DNA of 64,000 nucleotides from Pseudomonadota bacterium (GTDB lineage: Bacteria; Pseudomonadota; Gammaproteobacteria; Acidiferrobacterales; UBA6901): the NCBI GenBank assembly GCA_021785515.1, contig JAJYEX010000003.1, forward strand, positions 62,001 to 126,000, read 5' to 3'. Shown one piece after another: positions 57,677 through 64,000 of the stretch. How positions within the stretch are numbered: position 1 is the first letter of the stretch; each line of letters begins with the position of its first letter. Made by a program: the position numbers and the translations under genes. Under the pieces are notes generated by a model. That model saw only the letters and a program-made list of their open reading frames with translations, was not told the DNA's origin and did no database searches.

Positions 57677-57703
57677 ATAATATATATTAATAATATATAT
57701 GTA
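57677..57703 (-). promoter_or_regulatory. AT-only promoter/operator of vapBC
   Basis: A stretch made almost only of A and T (alternating TA with a near-palindromic core around TATTAATA) directly upstream of vapB. It offers several -10-like TATWAT hexamers. Its dyad symmetry and position fit autoregulation by VapBC. Confidence 0.55.
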
Positions 57704-58101
57704 CCGCGGCGTTCCGTCCAGCGTCGCACAGACCCTTCCGGGAAGTTCGGGGACGGCAGAAAAATTCCCTGAAAAGGCGAATTCCCCCGCTTTGTTCTGG
57801 AAACCCGACGGTTCGCCGATGCAAGCAATTCGGCCTTTGCTGACAGTGGCGTTGGCTCAGTCGAATGACCGGTGTCGCACAGGTTGCTGACATTGACGCA
57901 GAACAGTAGCTGGGCGACTGCGTTCGTCAATGGTGAAGGATCGCAGATGGCCGATGCTGACCCATCAACTCGTCGAATTGCTTAACGACCGCTGGTCAGG
58001 TCTGCAAATTTCTGGCGGCGACCGGATGCAGTCGATCCGACAAAACAAAAGCGCGGCACGCCCTCCTGTCACGAGTCACTTGATCCGTCCTGGACAGAGT
58101 A
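57704..58101. other. Divergent intergenic region between two vapBC modules
   Basis: About 400 bases without a gene; composition more AT-rich than average. Holds upstream sequences for the divergent vapBC modules. Confidence 0.4.
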
Positions 58102-58117
58102 TTACTTTTACAAGTAA
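58102..58117 (+). promoter_or_regulatory. Inverted repeat upstream of the second vapB
   Basis: TTACTT-TTAC-AAGTAA, a perfect 6-bp dyad 24 bases before the ATG, next to a TGGACA box at 58091. Likely operator for autoregulation by the AbrB-fold antitoxin. Confidence 0.6.
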
Positions 58118-58141
58118 GAATCGCATTTTGAGGAGGCCGTC

Positions 58142-58369
58142 ATGCGAATTACCAGTAAAGGTCAGGTCACCATTCCCATTGACGTCCGGCAAAAGGCGGG
58201 CCTGCTGCCTAATACCGAAGTGGAGTTCGTCATCCGGGGCAATACCGTCATCGTCCGAAAAGCGGAGAAAACTCCTCGTCGCGGCCGTCGCCTGCTCGCG
58301 GTCATGCGCGGCAAGGCTTCCAAGCGTCTGCGTACTGATGAAATCATGGCGATGACCCGCGGCACCTGA
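58142..58369 (+). CDS. vapB: AbrB/MazE-fold antitoxin (VapB type)
   Basis: A 75-residue protein: M-R-I-T-S-K-G-Q-V-T-I-P-I-D-V-R-Q-K-A-G-L-L-P-N-T-E-V-E-F is the textbook SpoVT-AbrB domain. A basic linker (R-R-G-R-R) and a short C-terminal toxin-binding tail follow. GAGGAGG precedes the ATG. The VapC-like toxin starts 14 bases downstream. Different subfamily from the vapB at 57428. Confidence 0.9.
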   Translation: MRITSKGQVTIPIDVRQKAGLLPNTEVEFVIRGNTVIVRKAEKTPRRGRRLLAVMRGKASKRLRTDEIMAMTRGT

Positions 58370-58383
58370 GAACGAGGCCGCTG

Positions 58384-58788
58384 ATGGCCGATATCTTGGT
58401 CGATAGCAACGTCATTCTTGATGTTGTTACCGAGGACCCGAAATGGTACGAATGGTCTGCGGGTCAACTGGAACGGTTGACAGAAAGGTACACACTCGTT
58501 ATCAATCCCATCATCTATAGCGAAATCTCCATCGGTTTCGACCGAATCGAAGACCTCGATCACGCTTTGCCGCGGGATTTTTTCCGTCGCGACTCCTTGC
58601 TGTGTGAGGCGGGATTTCTCGCCGGAAAATGTTTCGTCAGATATCGCCATTCGGGCGGCAGACGACGCTCGCCGCTGCCGGATTTTTACATTGGCGCACA
58701 CGCCGCGATCCAGGGCATGGCGTTGTTGACGCGCGAAGCGAATCGGTACAAGACATACTTTCCGAAACTGACACTAATTTCACCGTGA
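58384..58788 (+). CDS. vapC: VapC-type PIN-domain toxin
   Basis: A 134-residue PIN RNase: D7 (I-L-V-D-S-N-V-I-L-D), E47 (I-I-Y-S-E-I-S-I-G-F), D100 (L-P-D-F-Y-I-G-A-H-A) and a C-terminal L-L-T-R-E-A-N-R-Y-K-T-Y-F-P in place of the final Asp motif. The preceding segment R-H-S-G-G-R-R-R-S-P-L-P-D-F is the usual basic loop of this subfamily. Partner of the AbrB-type antitoxin just upstream. Confidence 0.9.
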   Translation: MADILVDSNVILDVVTEDPKWYEWSAGQLERLTERYTLVINPIIYSEISIGFDRIEDLDHALPRDFFRRDSLLCEAGFLAGKCFVRYRHSGGRRRSPLPDFYIGAHAAIQGMALLTREANRYKTYFPKLTLISP

Positions 58789-59053
58789 CTGTCCGCTGCT
58801 TGGTGATGCGAACGGCCGGTCCCGGCCGGCAGCACCAGTACGGGAAGTGCACCGCATTGCAGACATGGGCAAATGCATCGGTAGGCCAAGGGCAGCTTTC
58901 AAGAAGGTAAGCCGAACGCGTACTACCGGCCAGGAGCTGCCTGTCGATCAATCTTAATCACTGTAGAAAAGCTGACTTTCAACGTTTGCATAAAACACAC
59001 AAAGCAATAAGCGCTCCAGTGAGAAAAAAGGTATGGAAAAGTCGCGCGGGTCT

Positions 59054-59914
59054 TTATTGCAGAGCCGCCATGGTCTGCTCATATTCGGCAATCACCTGTG
59101 CACCGAAAAGCACGATGATGCTTGCGGCTTCGAGGGTTAGCAAGCCAATGATTACCGTGGCGAGTGACCCGTAAACGACGTTGACGGGCGAGAGATGGGT
59201 GAAATACCACACGAGGACGGAACGCGTGATCTCCCACAAGACGGCAGCGGCGATGCCCCCGAGGAGCGCATGTCGCAGTGAGATCCGATTCAGGGGCATG
59301 GCGAAATAAATCGAACTCAGCATCAGGGCCGCTCCCAGGAAGCCGAACGTATGGAGAAGCTCTGGATACAAAGAAAGGGAATAACCAAAAAGGGCGACCT
59401 TTGTCTGCACGATGGCCTGGATTGTTCCGGTCACGAGCGTGACCACCAGCAACCCCACGCCAAGAAGCGAAATATAGACGTAGGGAAGCAGCACTGAGAC
59501 AAGGAAATGCCGGCGGCGCAACTTGACGTTTCCATGGAAAATAACGGTCATAGCCTTTTCCAGCACGCTGAAGGCCAGGGAACTGAAGAAAAGCATATCG
59601 GCGATGAGCACATAGCCGATGGTCGTGCGTTTTGCGAGGAATACCCGGATCTGGGTGCGCAGCGATGCCGACTCGCCGGGCAGGAGCATGCGCAAATAGT
59701 GCGCCCCGGTCGCCAGCAGCAGCCGCTCGGGCAAGAACTTGGACAGGATCACGGCCAGGAGCGTGACGAGAGGGATCAAGGACAGAAGGAGGTAATATGC
59801 GAGGGCGCCCGCAAGAAGAAAGCCGTGGTTGGTGTTGAAGCGTCTGAACGTCCGTATAAGGAATCGGTCGACCCGAAGGGCGTTGCGGCGCTTCTCGTGG
59901 GGCGTGATAGGCAT
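59054..59914 (-). CDS. YihY/virulence factor BrkB family membrane protein
   Basis: A 286-residue inner-membrane protein with about six hydrophobic helices and the YihY hallmarks L-A-G-A-L-A-Y-Y-L-L-L-S-L-I-P-L and the late Y-G-S-L-A-T-V-I-I-G-L-L-T-L-E-A-A-S-I-I-V-L-F-G-A-Q. The family was once called RNase BN by mistake; its role (possibly lipid or polymer export) is unsettled. I use the ATG at 59914; a TTG at 59974 would add 20 residues. No strong ribosome site for either. It stands alone within the toxin-antitoxin belt. Confidence 0.88.
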   Translation of the reverse strand: MPITPHEKRRNALRVDRFLIRTFRRFNTNHGFLLAGALAYYLLLSLIPLVTLLAVILSKFLPERLLLATGAHYLRMLLPGESASLRTQIRVFLAKRTTIGYVLIADMLFFSSLAFSVLEKAMTVIFHGNVKLRRRHFLVSVLLPYVYISLLGVGLLVVTLVTGTIQAIVQTKVALFGYSLSLYPELLHTFGFLGAALMLSSIYFAMPLNRISLRHALLGGIAAAVLWEITRSVLVWYFTHLSPVNVVYGSLATVIIGLLTLEAASIIVLFGAQVIAEYEQTMAALQ

Positions 59915-60369
59915 TGGTTGATCGTCTATTTCACACCTAATATATGTTCTTGTTTTAGAGTCACATAAGCGCAAATCGCCTGCGTCGGGATTCTAACAAA
60001 AATTGTGCTGACAGGGGGCAAAACGGATCCAGCACCGATCGAGCCGTTTTATCCCAAAGCGAGCGATGCTCGGGGCGCGCGGAATGCCTTCTATTCATGC
60101 ATCCGGCAGCGTGAGACGCCCCGGCGGTCGTTGATTTCTCGTGGCTTGAGCGGCGGGCAATGGCCGAACTGCTCGCGCACACCATGATGCGGGGTCGGTC
60201 CGTAATTGGTTTTGGGATCACAGGGTATGGCCATAAGGGTTTGGCGGCGCCTTCGGTCAATTTTCCCGATGAGCCCGGTTCGTTCTGTCAACTGAACACG
60301 GTCCACGGTTGTGTACAAATTTCAGTTCTCGCGGCTAGGCTAAGGGAACAGAATTTCGAGGGCATCGCG
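59915..60369. other. Divergent intergenic region, no gene seen
   Basis: About 450 bases between the YihY-type gene and the RelB-like antitoxin gene. No protein-like frame, RNA gene or clear repeat. Confidence 0.4.
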
Positions 60370-60579
60370 ATGAATACGAGGCTAAGCAGACTCCCGATCG
60401 AAAAGCGCATCAGGCTCGTGGAGGAATTATGGGATAGCATCGCCGCGGATCAGAAGGTGCTGCTCCTGACGGTCGAACAAAAGGCTGAACTCGATAGACG
60501 TCTCGATGCCTATGAGGCCGACCGAAACCAGGGCCGCTTGGCGGGCGAATCGATCTCTGATATTCGCCGCAAGCGGTGA
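60370..60579 (+). CDS. Addiction-module antitoxin (RelB/StbD-like)
   Basis: A 69-residue protein: L-P-I-E-K-R-I-R-L-V-E-E-L-W-D-S-I-A-A-D is the hallmark of the short 'putative addiction module component' family (TIGR02574-like), followed by L-T-V-E-Q-K-A-E-L-D-R-R-L-D-A-Y-E-A-D. It overlaps a RelE/ParE-type toxin frame (ATGA) that is broken, so it may be an orphan antitoxin. Confidence 0.8.
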   Translation: MNTRLSRLPIEKRIRLVEELWDSIAADQKVLLLTVEQKAELDRRLDAYEADRNQGRLAGESISDIRRKR

Positions 60580-60699
60580 TGCTTGAGGTCCTGCTCCGGC
60601 CGGAAGCCGCGCAGGACTTGGCCGACGCGGCTGCATGGTACGAAGAACAGCGGCCCCGGACTGGGGCATGAATTCCTGGATGGAGTCGAGGCGACGTGA
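60579..60699 (+). pseudogene. Frameshifted and truncated RelE/ParE-type toxin
   Basis: Starts M-L-E-V-L-L-R-P-E-A-A-Q-D-L-A-D-A-A-A-W-Y-E-E-Q-R-P, the N-terminus of RelE/ParE toxins. A one-base shift near 60655-60660 (GGCCCCGG run) ends that frame at 60671. The family pattern continues in another frame as G-L-G-H-E-F-L-D-G-V-E-A before a stop at 60699. The remaining two thirds, including the catalytic C-terminus, are absent. Non-functional. Confidence 0.75.
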
Positions 60700-60985
60700 T
60701 CAAGTGTTGCAGAAACCCCATTGAGGGTCTGCACGGAAAGGACGGTGCCGACATCCGTCTCGGTGCCTTGCCGCTTCCAGGCCACTTCCGTTTCAGTGGT
60801 TCCCTGTTCCGTCTGCCAGAGTAAGCCGACGGATAGCGAGATCAAATCTGAATCTGGAATGTTGACAGGGAAGGCCGGCGGCTGCGACCGGCACACGCAA
60901 TGCCAAGCGATACTCGCCGCATGCGCGACAAGCGCCGATGAGTGAATCCGGATTTAGCTGGCGCAGGGGCGTGGCCCCTGCCCGA

Positions 60986-61306
60986 CTAGCCGATCCAGTC
61001 GTGCTCCATGACATCCAGGCGGATGTCCTGGCTGAAGGATTCTCCAGCGGTTTCGACGAAAAGCGTCGCCACCCGCACACCCGGGGTATCGAAGCTCAGA
61101 TCGCATTCGAAGCTGCCCGGCAGTTCAATGCTCTGGTTGCACGGAATCGTGCCGTTCACTTCCACCTTCGCGCGCGCGGTACCCTGGCCATCGAGCCGGG
61201 CCTGGACGCGAAACGGCCTCTTCGGCACGCTGCGGTAGACCTGGGGGTCACGGTTCGGGTTGTACTGGAGGTTGTTGAGCTTGAGGGATCGAACCAGTTT
61301 GGTCAT
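60986..61306 (-). CDS. Small hypothetical protein
   Basis: A 106-residue protein without signal peptide. It is predicted mostly beta (V-Q-A-R-L-D-G-Q-G-T-A-R-A-K-V-E-V-N-G-T-I and V-R-V-A-T-L-F-V-E-T) with two Cys. It starts M-T-K-L-V-R-S-L-K-L-N-N-L. Family not recognised. Divergent from the 61437 gene. An 8-bp hairpin (GCAGGGGC-GTG-GCCCCTGC, 60963-60981) lies just past its stop codon but lacks a T-run. Confidence 0.6.
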   Translation of the reverse strand: MTKLVRSLKLNNLQYNPNRDPQVYRSVPKRPFRVQARLDGQGTARAKVEVNGTIPCNQSIELPGSFECDLSFDTPGVRVATLFVETAGESFSQDIRLDVMEHDWIG

Positions 61307-61436
61307 CTGATGAGGCTCCGGTGATGACGATGCGGCGGAAAACTATCGCCGACGCCGACTGTCAAGTATTATAAGTATTCCCTAATATGACGGCAAGGCC
61401 GGCGGTCCGGCCGGCCGGTGCCTGCGGACGGAAAAC

Positions 61437-61853
61437 GTGCCCGACCAGCCCATACTGGAACAGGTCTTCGAACAGGTGGACGGACGCCTGCGCGCGCTCG
61501 AGCAGGCGCTGCGGGAGCGCAGCAGCCCGTCGCTGTCCGTCCTCATCGACGACAGCCTCGATCTGGTGCGCCAGCTGCTGCGCGCGCACCTCGCCAGCCG
61601 CACCGAGGCCGTGCCGGCGGGCGCCGACGGGGATATTCTGGAACTGTTCAAGCAGTTCGTCCGCGGAGACCCCAGTCTCAATGCCGTGCGCGACAATATC
61701 CGGGAGCTGGTCTACTACCGCAATTGCATTGACATGAATCGCGAAGACGCCCTGCCGGCGCGCCCGGACGCCATGGCGGTGCGCACCGTCCGCCATATCT
61801 ATCTGTATCTGCACAGCCGCTGGGAACAGCAGCCGCGGCCTGCGCGGAACTAG
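61437..61853 (+). CDS. Hypothetical helical protein upstream of a histone-deacetylase-family gene
   Basis: A 138-residue protein with GTG start (M-P-D-Q-P-I-L-E-Q-V-F-E-Q-V-D-G-R-L-R-A-L-E-Q-A-L). Predicted all-helical, with heptad-like Leu spacing in the first 60 residues and a Tyr/Arg-rich C-terminal part. One Cys; no membrane segment. Not recognised. It ends 19 bases before the deacetylase-family gene on the same strand, so it is likely co-transcribed. Confidence 0.6.
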   Translation: MPDQPILEQVFEQVDGRLRALEQALRERSSPSLSVLIDDSLDLVRQLLRAHLASRTEAVPAGADGDILELFKQFVRGDPSLNAVRDNIRELVYYRNCIDMNREDALPARPDAMAVRTVRHIYLYLHSRWEQQPRPARN

Positions 61854-61872
61854 GCGGCCGGAGCCCGGCCCC

Positions 61873-63060
61873 ATGGATGCCCTGAATGAATGCCGGATTT
61901 CCCCGACGGCTGCGGCGGTCTTCATCGGGGCAGACGAGTACCGGCGTCACAGCTATGGCGCCAATCATCCCCTGTCGATCCCCCGGGTGTCGCTCACCTT
62001 CGACCTCATCAATGCCTATGGCGCCATGTTGCCGCAGGAGTACCGCCACGGGCGCCTGGCCTCCGACGCTGAACTGTGCGGCTTCCATACGCCGGAATAC
62101 GTGCAGGCGCTCAAGCGCTGCGAAGCGCTTGGCGGTGTCAGCGACGCCTATCGCCAGAGGCATAACATCGGAAATCTGGAAAACCCCTGGTTTCCCGGAT
62201 TCTTCAGCACGCCGGCGCTGGCGACGGGATCGAGCGTGCAGGGCGCGGAAGAAGTGCTCGGCGGGCGCCGGGCCTTCAGTCCCGCCGGCGGCATGCACCA
62301 CGCGCGACCCGACCGCGCCCAGGGGTTTTGCTATTTCAACGATGCCGTGCTGGCCGTCCGGCGCCTGCGGCAGGCGGGGCTGCGGGTGCTCTACGTGGAC
62401 ATTGATGCGCACCACGGCGACGGGGTCGAGGAAGCCTTCGCCGGCGATCCGGATGTGTTCACCCTGTCGCTGCACATGGACACCCGTTATGCCTACCCGT
62501 TTCGCGGCGGTGCCGTGACCGATCAGGGGGCGGCGTCGGGTGCGGGGACCTGCCTTAACCTGCCGCTGCCGCGTGCGACCAACGACAGTGAGTACGCGCT
62601 TGTGTTCGAGAGCCTGTGGCCGGCGGTGTTGTCCGTGTTTTCGCCTGGAGCCGTGGTGCTGCAGGCCGGCACCGATGTGCTCTATGGCGATCCCCTCGGC
62701 AAGCTGCGGGTGTCGACCCAGCAGTTTCTGGCGGTGGTGGCGAGCATCGTCCGGGACAGCCCGCGCCTGCTGGTGATCGGCGGCGGCGGTTACCATCCGC
62801 TGCTGCTCGCGCGCTGCTGGGCGGGAGTGTGGGCGCTGCTGTCGGGGCGCGAGCTGCCGGTGGCGCTGCCCGCAGCCGGGCAGGCGCTCATGCGTGCAAC
62901 GGGCTGGGAGGACGACGATGACACCGACGAAGCCGAGGAGCGGCGGGAAACGCTGCTGCGCGCACGCCTCGACGCCGACCGTCGCGGACCGGTGCGCGCC
63001 GAGGTCTACGCGCTGCTCGACCAGGTGCGGCGCCTCCATCCATTGATGGCCAGTCTGTGA
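61873..63060 (+). CDS. Histone deacetylase family protein (AcuC/class I-like)
   Basis: A 395-residue Zn-dependent deacetylase: the G-G-M-H-H-A-R-P active-site His pair at about 140, the Y-F-N-D-A-V stretch, the Zn ligands in D-I-D-A-H-H-G-D-G-V at about 176-185, a further Asp in G-T-D-V-L-Y-G-D-P-L-G at about 266, and the catalytic-Tyr loop G-G-G-G-Y-H-P at about 303. All key residues are present. Bacterial members deacetylate acetyl-lysine (AcuC on acetyl-CoA synthetase), acetylpolyamines or small molecules. The GTGA overlap with an aldo/keto reductase suggests a metabolic pathway rather than only protein deacetylation. Confidence 0.92.
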   Translation: MDALNECRISPTAAAVFIGADEYRRHSYGANHPLSIPRVSLTFDLINAYGAMLPQEYRHGRLASDAELCGFHTPEYVQALKRCEALGGVSDAYRQRHNIGNLENPWFPGFFSTPALATGSSVQGAEEVLGGRRAFSPAGGMHHARPDRAQGFCYFNDAVLAVRRLRQAGLRVLYVDIDAHHGDGVEEAFAGDPDVFTLSLHMDTRYAYPFRGGAVTDQGAASGAGTCLNLPLPRATNDSEYALVFESLWPAVLSVFSPGAVVLQAGTDVLYGDPLGKLRVSTQQFLAVVASIVRDSPRLLVIGGGGYHPLLLARCWAGVWALLSGRELPVALPAAGQALMRATGWEDDDDTDEAEERRETLLRARLDADRRGPVRAEVYALLDQVRRLHPLMASL

Positions 63061-64000
63061 GCGAGGGCGCAGCGCCGGTCGGGGCAGGGGACGCGGTGGC
63101 GGGGTATGCCACGGCAGCCGCGACCCGGGCCTATGCGGCAGATGCCCGTTGCGCACCCGGCCACTACAGCGATTTTCCGGGCAGCGGACTGCGGCTGAGC
63201 TCCATCGGCATCGGCACCTTTCCGGGGGCGGCGACGGATGCGGTGGATCGGCAGATCGCCGCGATTGTTGCGCGCGGTCTGCAGGGCGGGATCAACGTCA
63301 TCGATACCGCGAGCCATTATCGCTACGGCCGGTCACTGCGGGCGGTGGGTGCGGGCCTGCGTACGGCGATGCAGGCCGGGGTCGAACGCGACGGCCTGTT
63401 TCTCATCTCCAAAGGCGGGTTTCTGCTGTTTCCGGACGGCCCCCCCGGGGATCTGCCGGCCTGGTTCGACCGGGAGGTGGCCGCCCGCGGACTGGGGACC
63501 TATGCCGAGCTGGCCGCCGGTGCGCACCTGCTGTCGCCGGCCTACCTCCGTCATCAGCTGGACCTGAGTTGTGCCTGGCTCGGGGTGCGCACGCTGGATG
63601 CATTCCTCATCGACCAGCCGGAGGTGCAGATTGCCGCGGTCGGCAAGGCGCAGATGCTGGAACGGCTGGAGGCGGCGTTCGCAGCGCTCGAGGAAGCGGT
63701 GCAGGCGGGACAGATCCGGTACTATGGCATATCGAGCTTCCACGCCCTGCGGGTCCACACGGACGATCCGGCCTTTCTGTCGCTGGCCTCGCTGCTCGGG
63801 CTGGCCGGGAAGGCGGCGTCCCGGGTCTGGGCCGATGAGCGCGCCCCGCACCACCTGAAACTCATCCAGCTGCCCTTCAACCAGGTCATGCCCGAGGCCT
63901 TTACGCGCTTCAACCAGGTCACCGGACAGGGTAATGAGGCCTCGGTGCTGCGGGCCGCGATGCAATTGAGCCTCTATGTCATGGCGAGCCACACCCTGTT
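63057..64000 (+). CDS. Aldo/keto reductase, cut by the window end
   Basis: At least 314 residues, no stop before the window end. The GTG start overlaps the deacetylase stop (GTGA). The TIM-barrel AKR pattern begins at about residue 45: L-S-S-I-G-I-G-T-F-P-G, then I-N-V-I-D-T-A-S-H-Y-R-Y-G-R-S with catalytic Asp and Tyr, and catalytic Lys in F-L-I-S-K-G-G-F. The usual His position reads F-L-I-D-Q-P rather than L-H. The first 40 residues are Ala-rich and may indicate a later true start. It would reduce an aldehyde or ketone with NAD(P)H. Confidence 0.85.
   Translation, partial: MSEGAAPVGAGDAVAGYATAAATRAYAADARCAPGHYSDFPGSGLRLSSIGIGTFPGAATDAVDRQIAAIVARGLQGGINVIDTASHYRYGRSLRAVGAGLRTAMQAGVERDGLFLISKGGFLLFPDGPPGDLPAWFDREVAARGLGTYAELAAGAHLLSPAYLRHQLDLSCAWLGVRTLDAFLIDQPEVQIAAVGKAQMLERLEAAFAALEEAVQAGQIRYYGISSFHALRVHTDDPAFLSLASLLGLAGKAASRVWADERAPHHLKLIQLPFNQVMPEAFTRFNQVTGQGNEASVLRAAMQLSLYVMASHTL

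Noticed and set aside
60963-60981. Intrinsic terminator after the minus-strand 106-residue gene
   Set aside because: A strong 8-bp stem but no U-tract follows on the minus strand; noted in that gene's entry only.
61678-63156. Open frame of 492 codons on the minus strand
   Set aside because: Opposite the deacetylase-family gene with complete active site; a shadow of GC-rich codons.
63149-63838. Plus-strand open frame of 229 codons
   Set aside because: Gly/Arg-rich reading of the aldo/keto reductase in the wrong frame; the true frame runs off the window end without a stop.

Overview
The window looks like a chromosomal segment of a GC-rich Gram-negative bacterium, most likely a gammaproteobacterium. 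The evidence is two FadL-type outer-membrane transporters, four proteins with a PEP-CTERM tail of the P-x-P-A-A-x-W-L-F-G-S-G-L type, a Wza-like polysaccharide exporter and a proteobacterial P-type type IV secretion system (T4SS). A sulfur-oxidising or other chemolithotrophic lifestyle is possible (a lipoate ligase cluster is present) but is only a guess.

Layout. 0-7 kb, minus strand: a beta-barrel protein and a Wza-like exporter, then a likely unit of FadL, a 665-residue surface protein with a JDVT-CTERM-like tail, and a CPBP/glutamic intramembrane protease (MrtJ-like). 7.7-27.5 kb: six large TPR enzymes, four with OGT-type (GT41) glycosyltransferase domains and two with PAPS-dependent sulfotransferase domains. 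Interspersed are galE, an unknown Cys-containing protein and two PEP-CTERM proteins. 28.5-37.8 kb: a tightly overlapping T4SS operon (VirB2, B3, B4, B5, B6, B8, B9 and B10 types) followed by a beta-barrel protein and a large lipoprotein, with no VirB11, VirD4 or relaxase. 38-47 kb: a second FadL, a PEP-CTERM protein, a Phd/PIN toxin-antitoxin pair, a SNF2 helicase with its SWIM partner, and a PEP-CTERM metalloprotease-like protein. 47-52 kb: a decayed IS607-type recombinase, hicB with a frameshifted hicA, and a three-gene PaoABC-type molybdenum hydroxylase. 52.8-55.7 kb: a DUF302-like secreted protein, an unknown protein, a lipoate-protein ligase and a degenerate receiver-like protein. 56-60.7 kb: a toxin-antitoxin belt (tumE/tumA, two vapBC, a relB-like gene with broken parE) with a YihY membrane protein. 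61-64 kb: small unknown genes, a histone-deacetylase-family enzyme and an aldo/keto reductase cut by the window edge.

How the parts may work together (inference). The first 27 kb reads as a cell-surface programme. The TPR glycosyltransferases and sulfotransferases would decorate proteins or glycans, GalE would supply UDP-hexoses, and the low-complexity Ser/Thr/Asn/Gly-rich PEP-CTERM and JDVT-CTERM proteins are plausible clients. The same ectodomain occurs once with a PEP-CTERM tail (from 22319, behind a perfect-consensus sigma-54 promoter) and twice in the JDVT-CTERM protein encoded beside its presumed protease. The T4SS is complete enough to build an envelope channel but lacks DNA-transfer genes in view. 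No rRNA, tRNA, CRISPR array or intact insertion sequence was seen.
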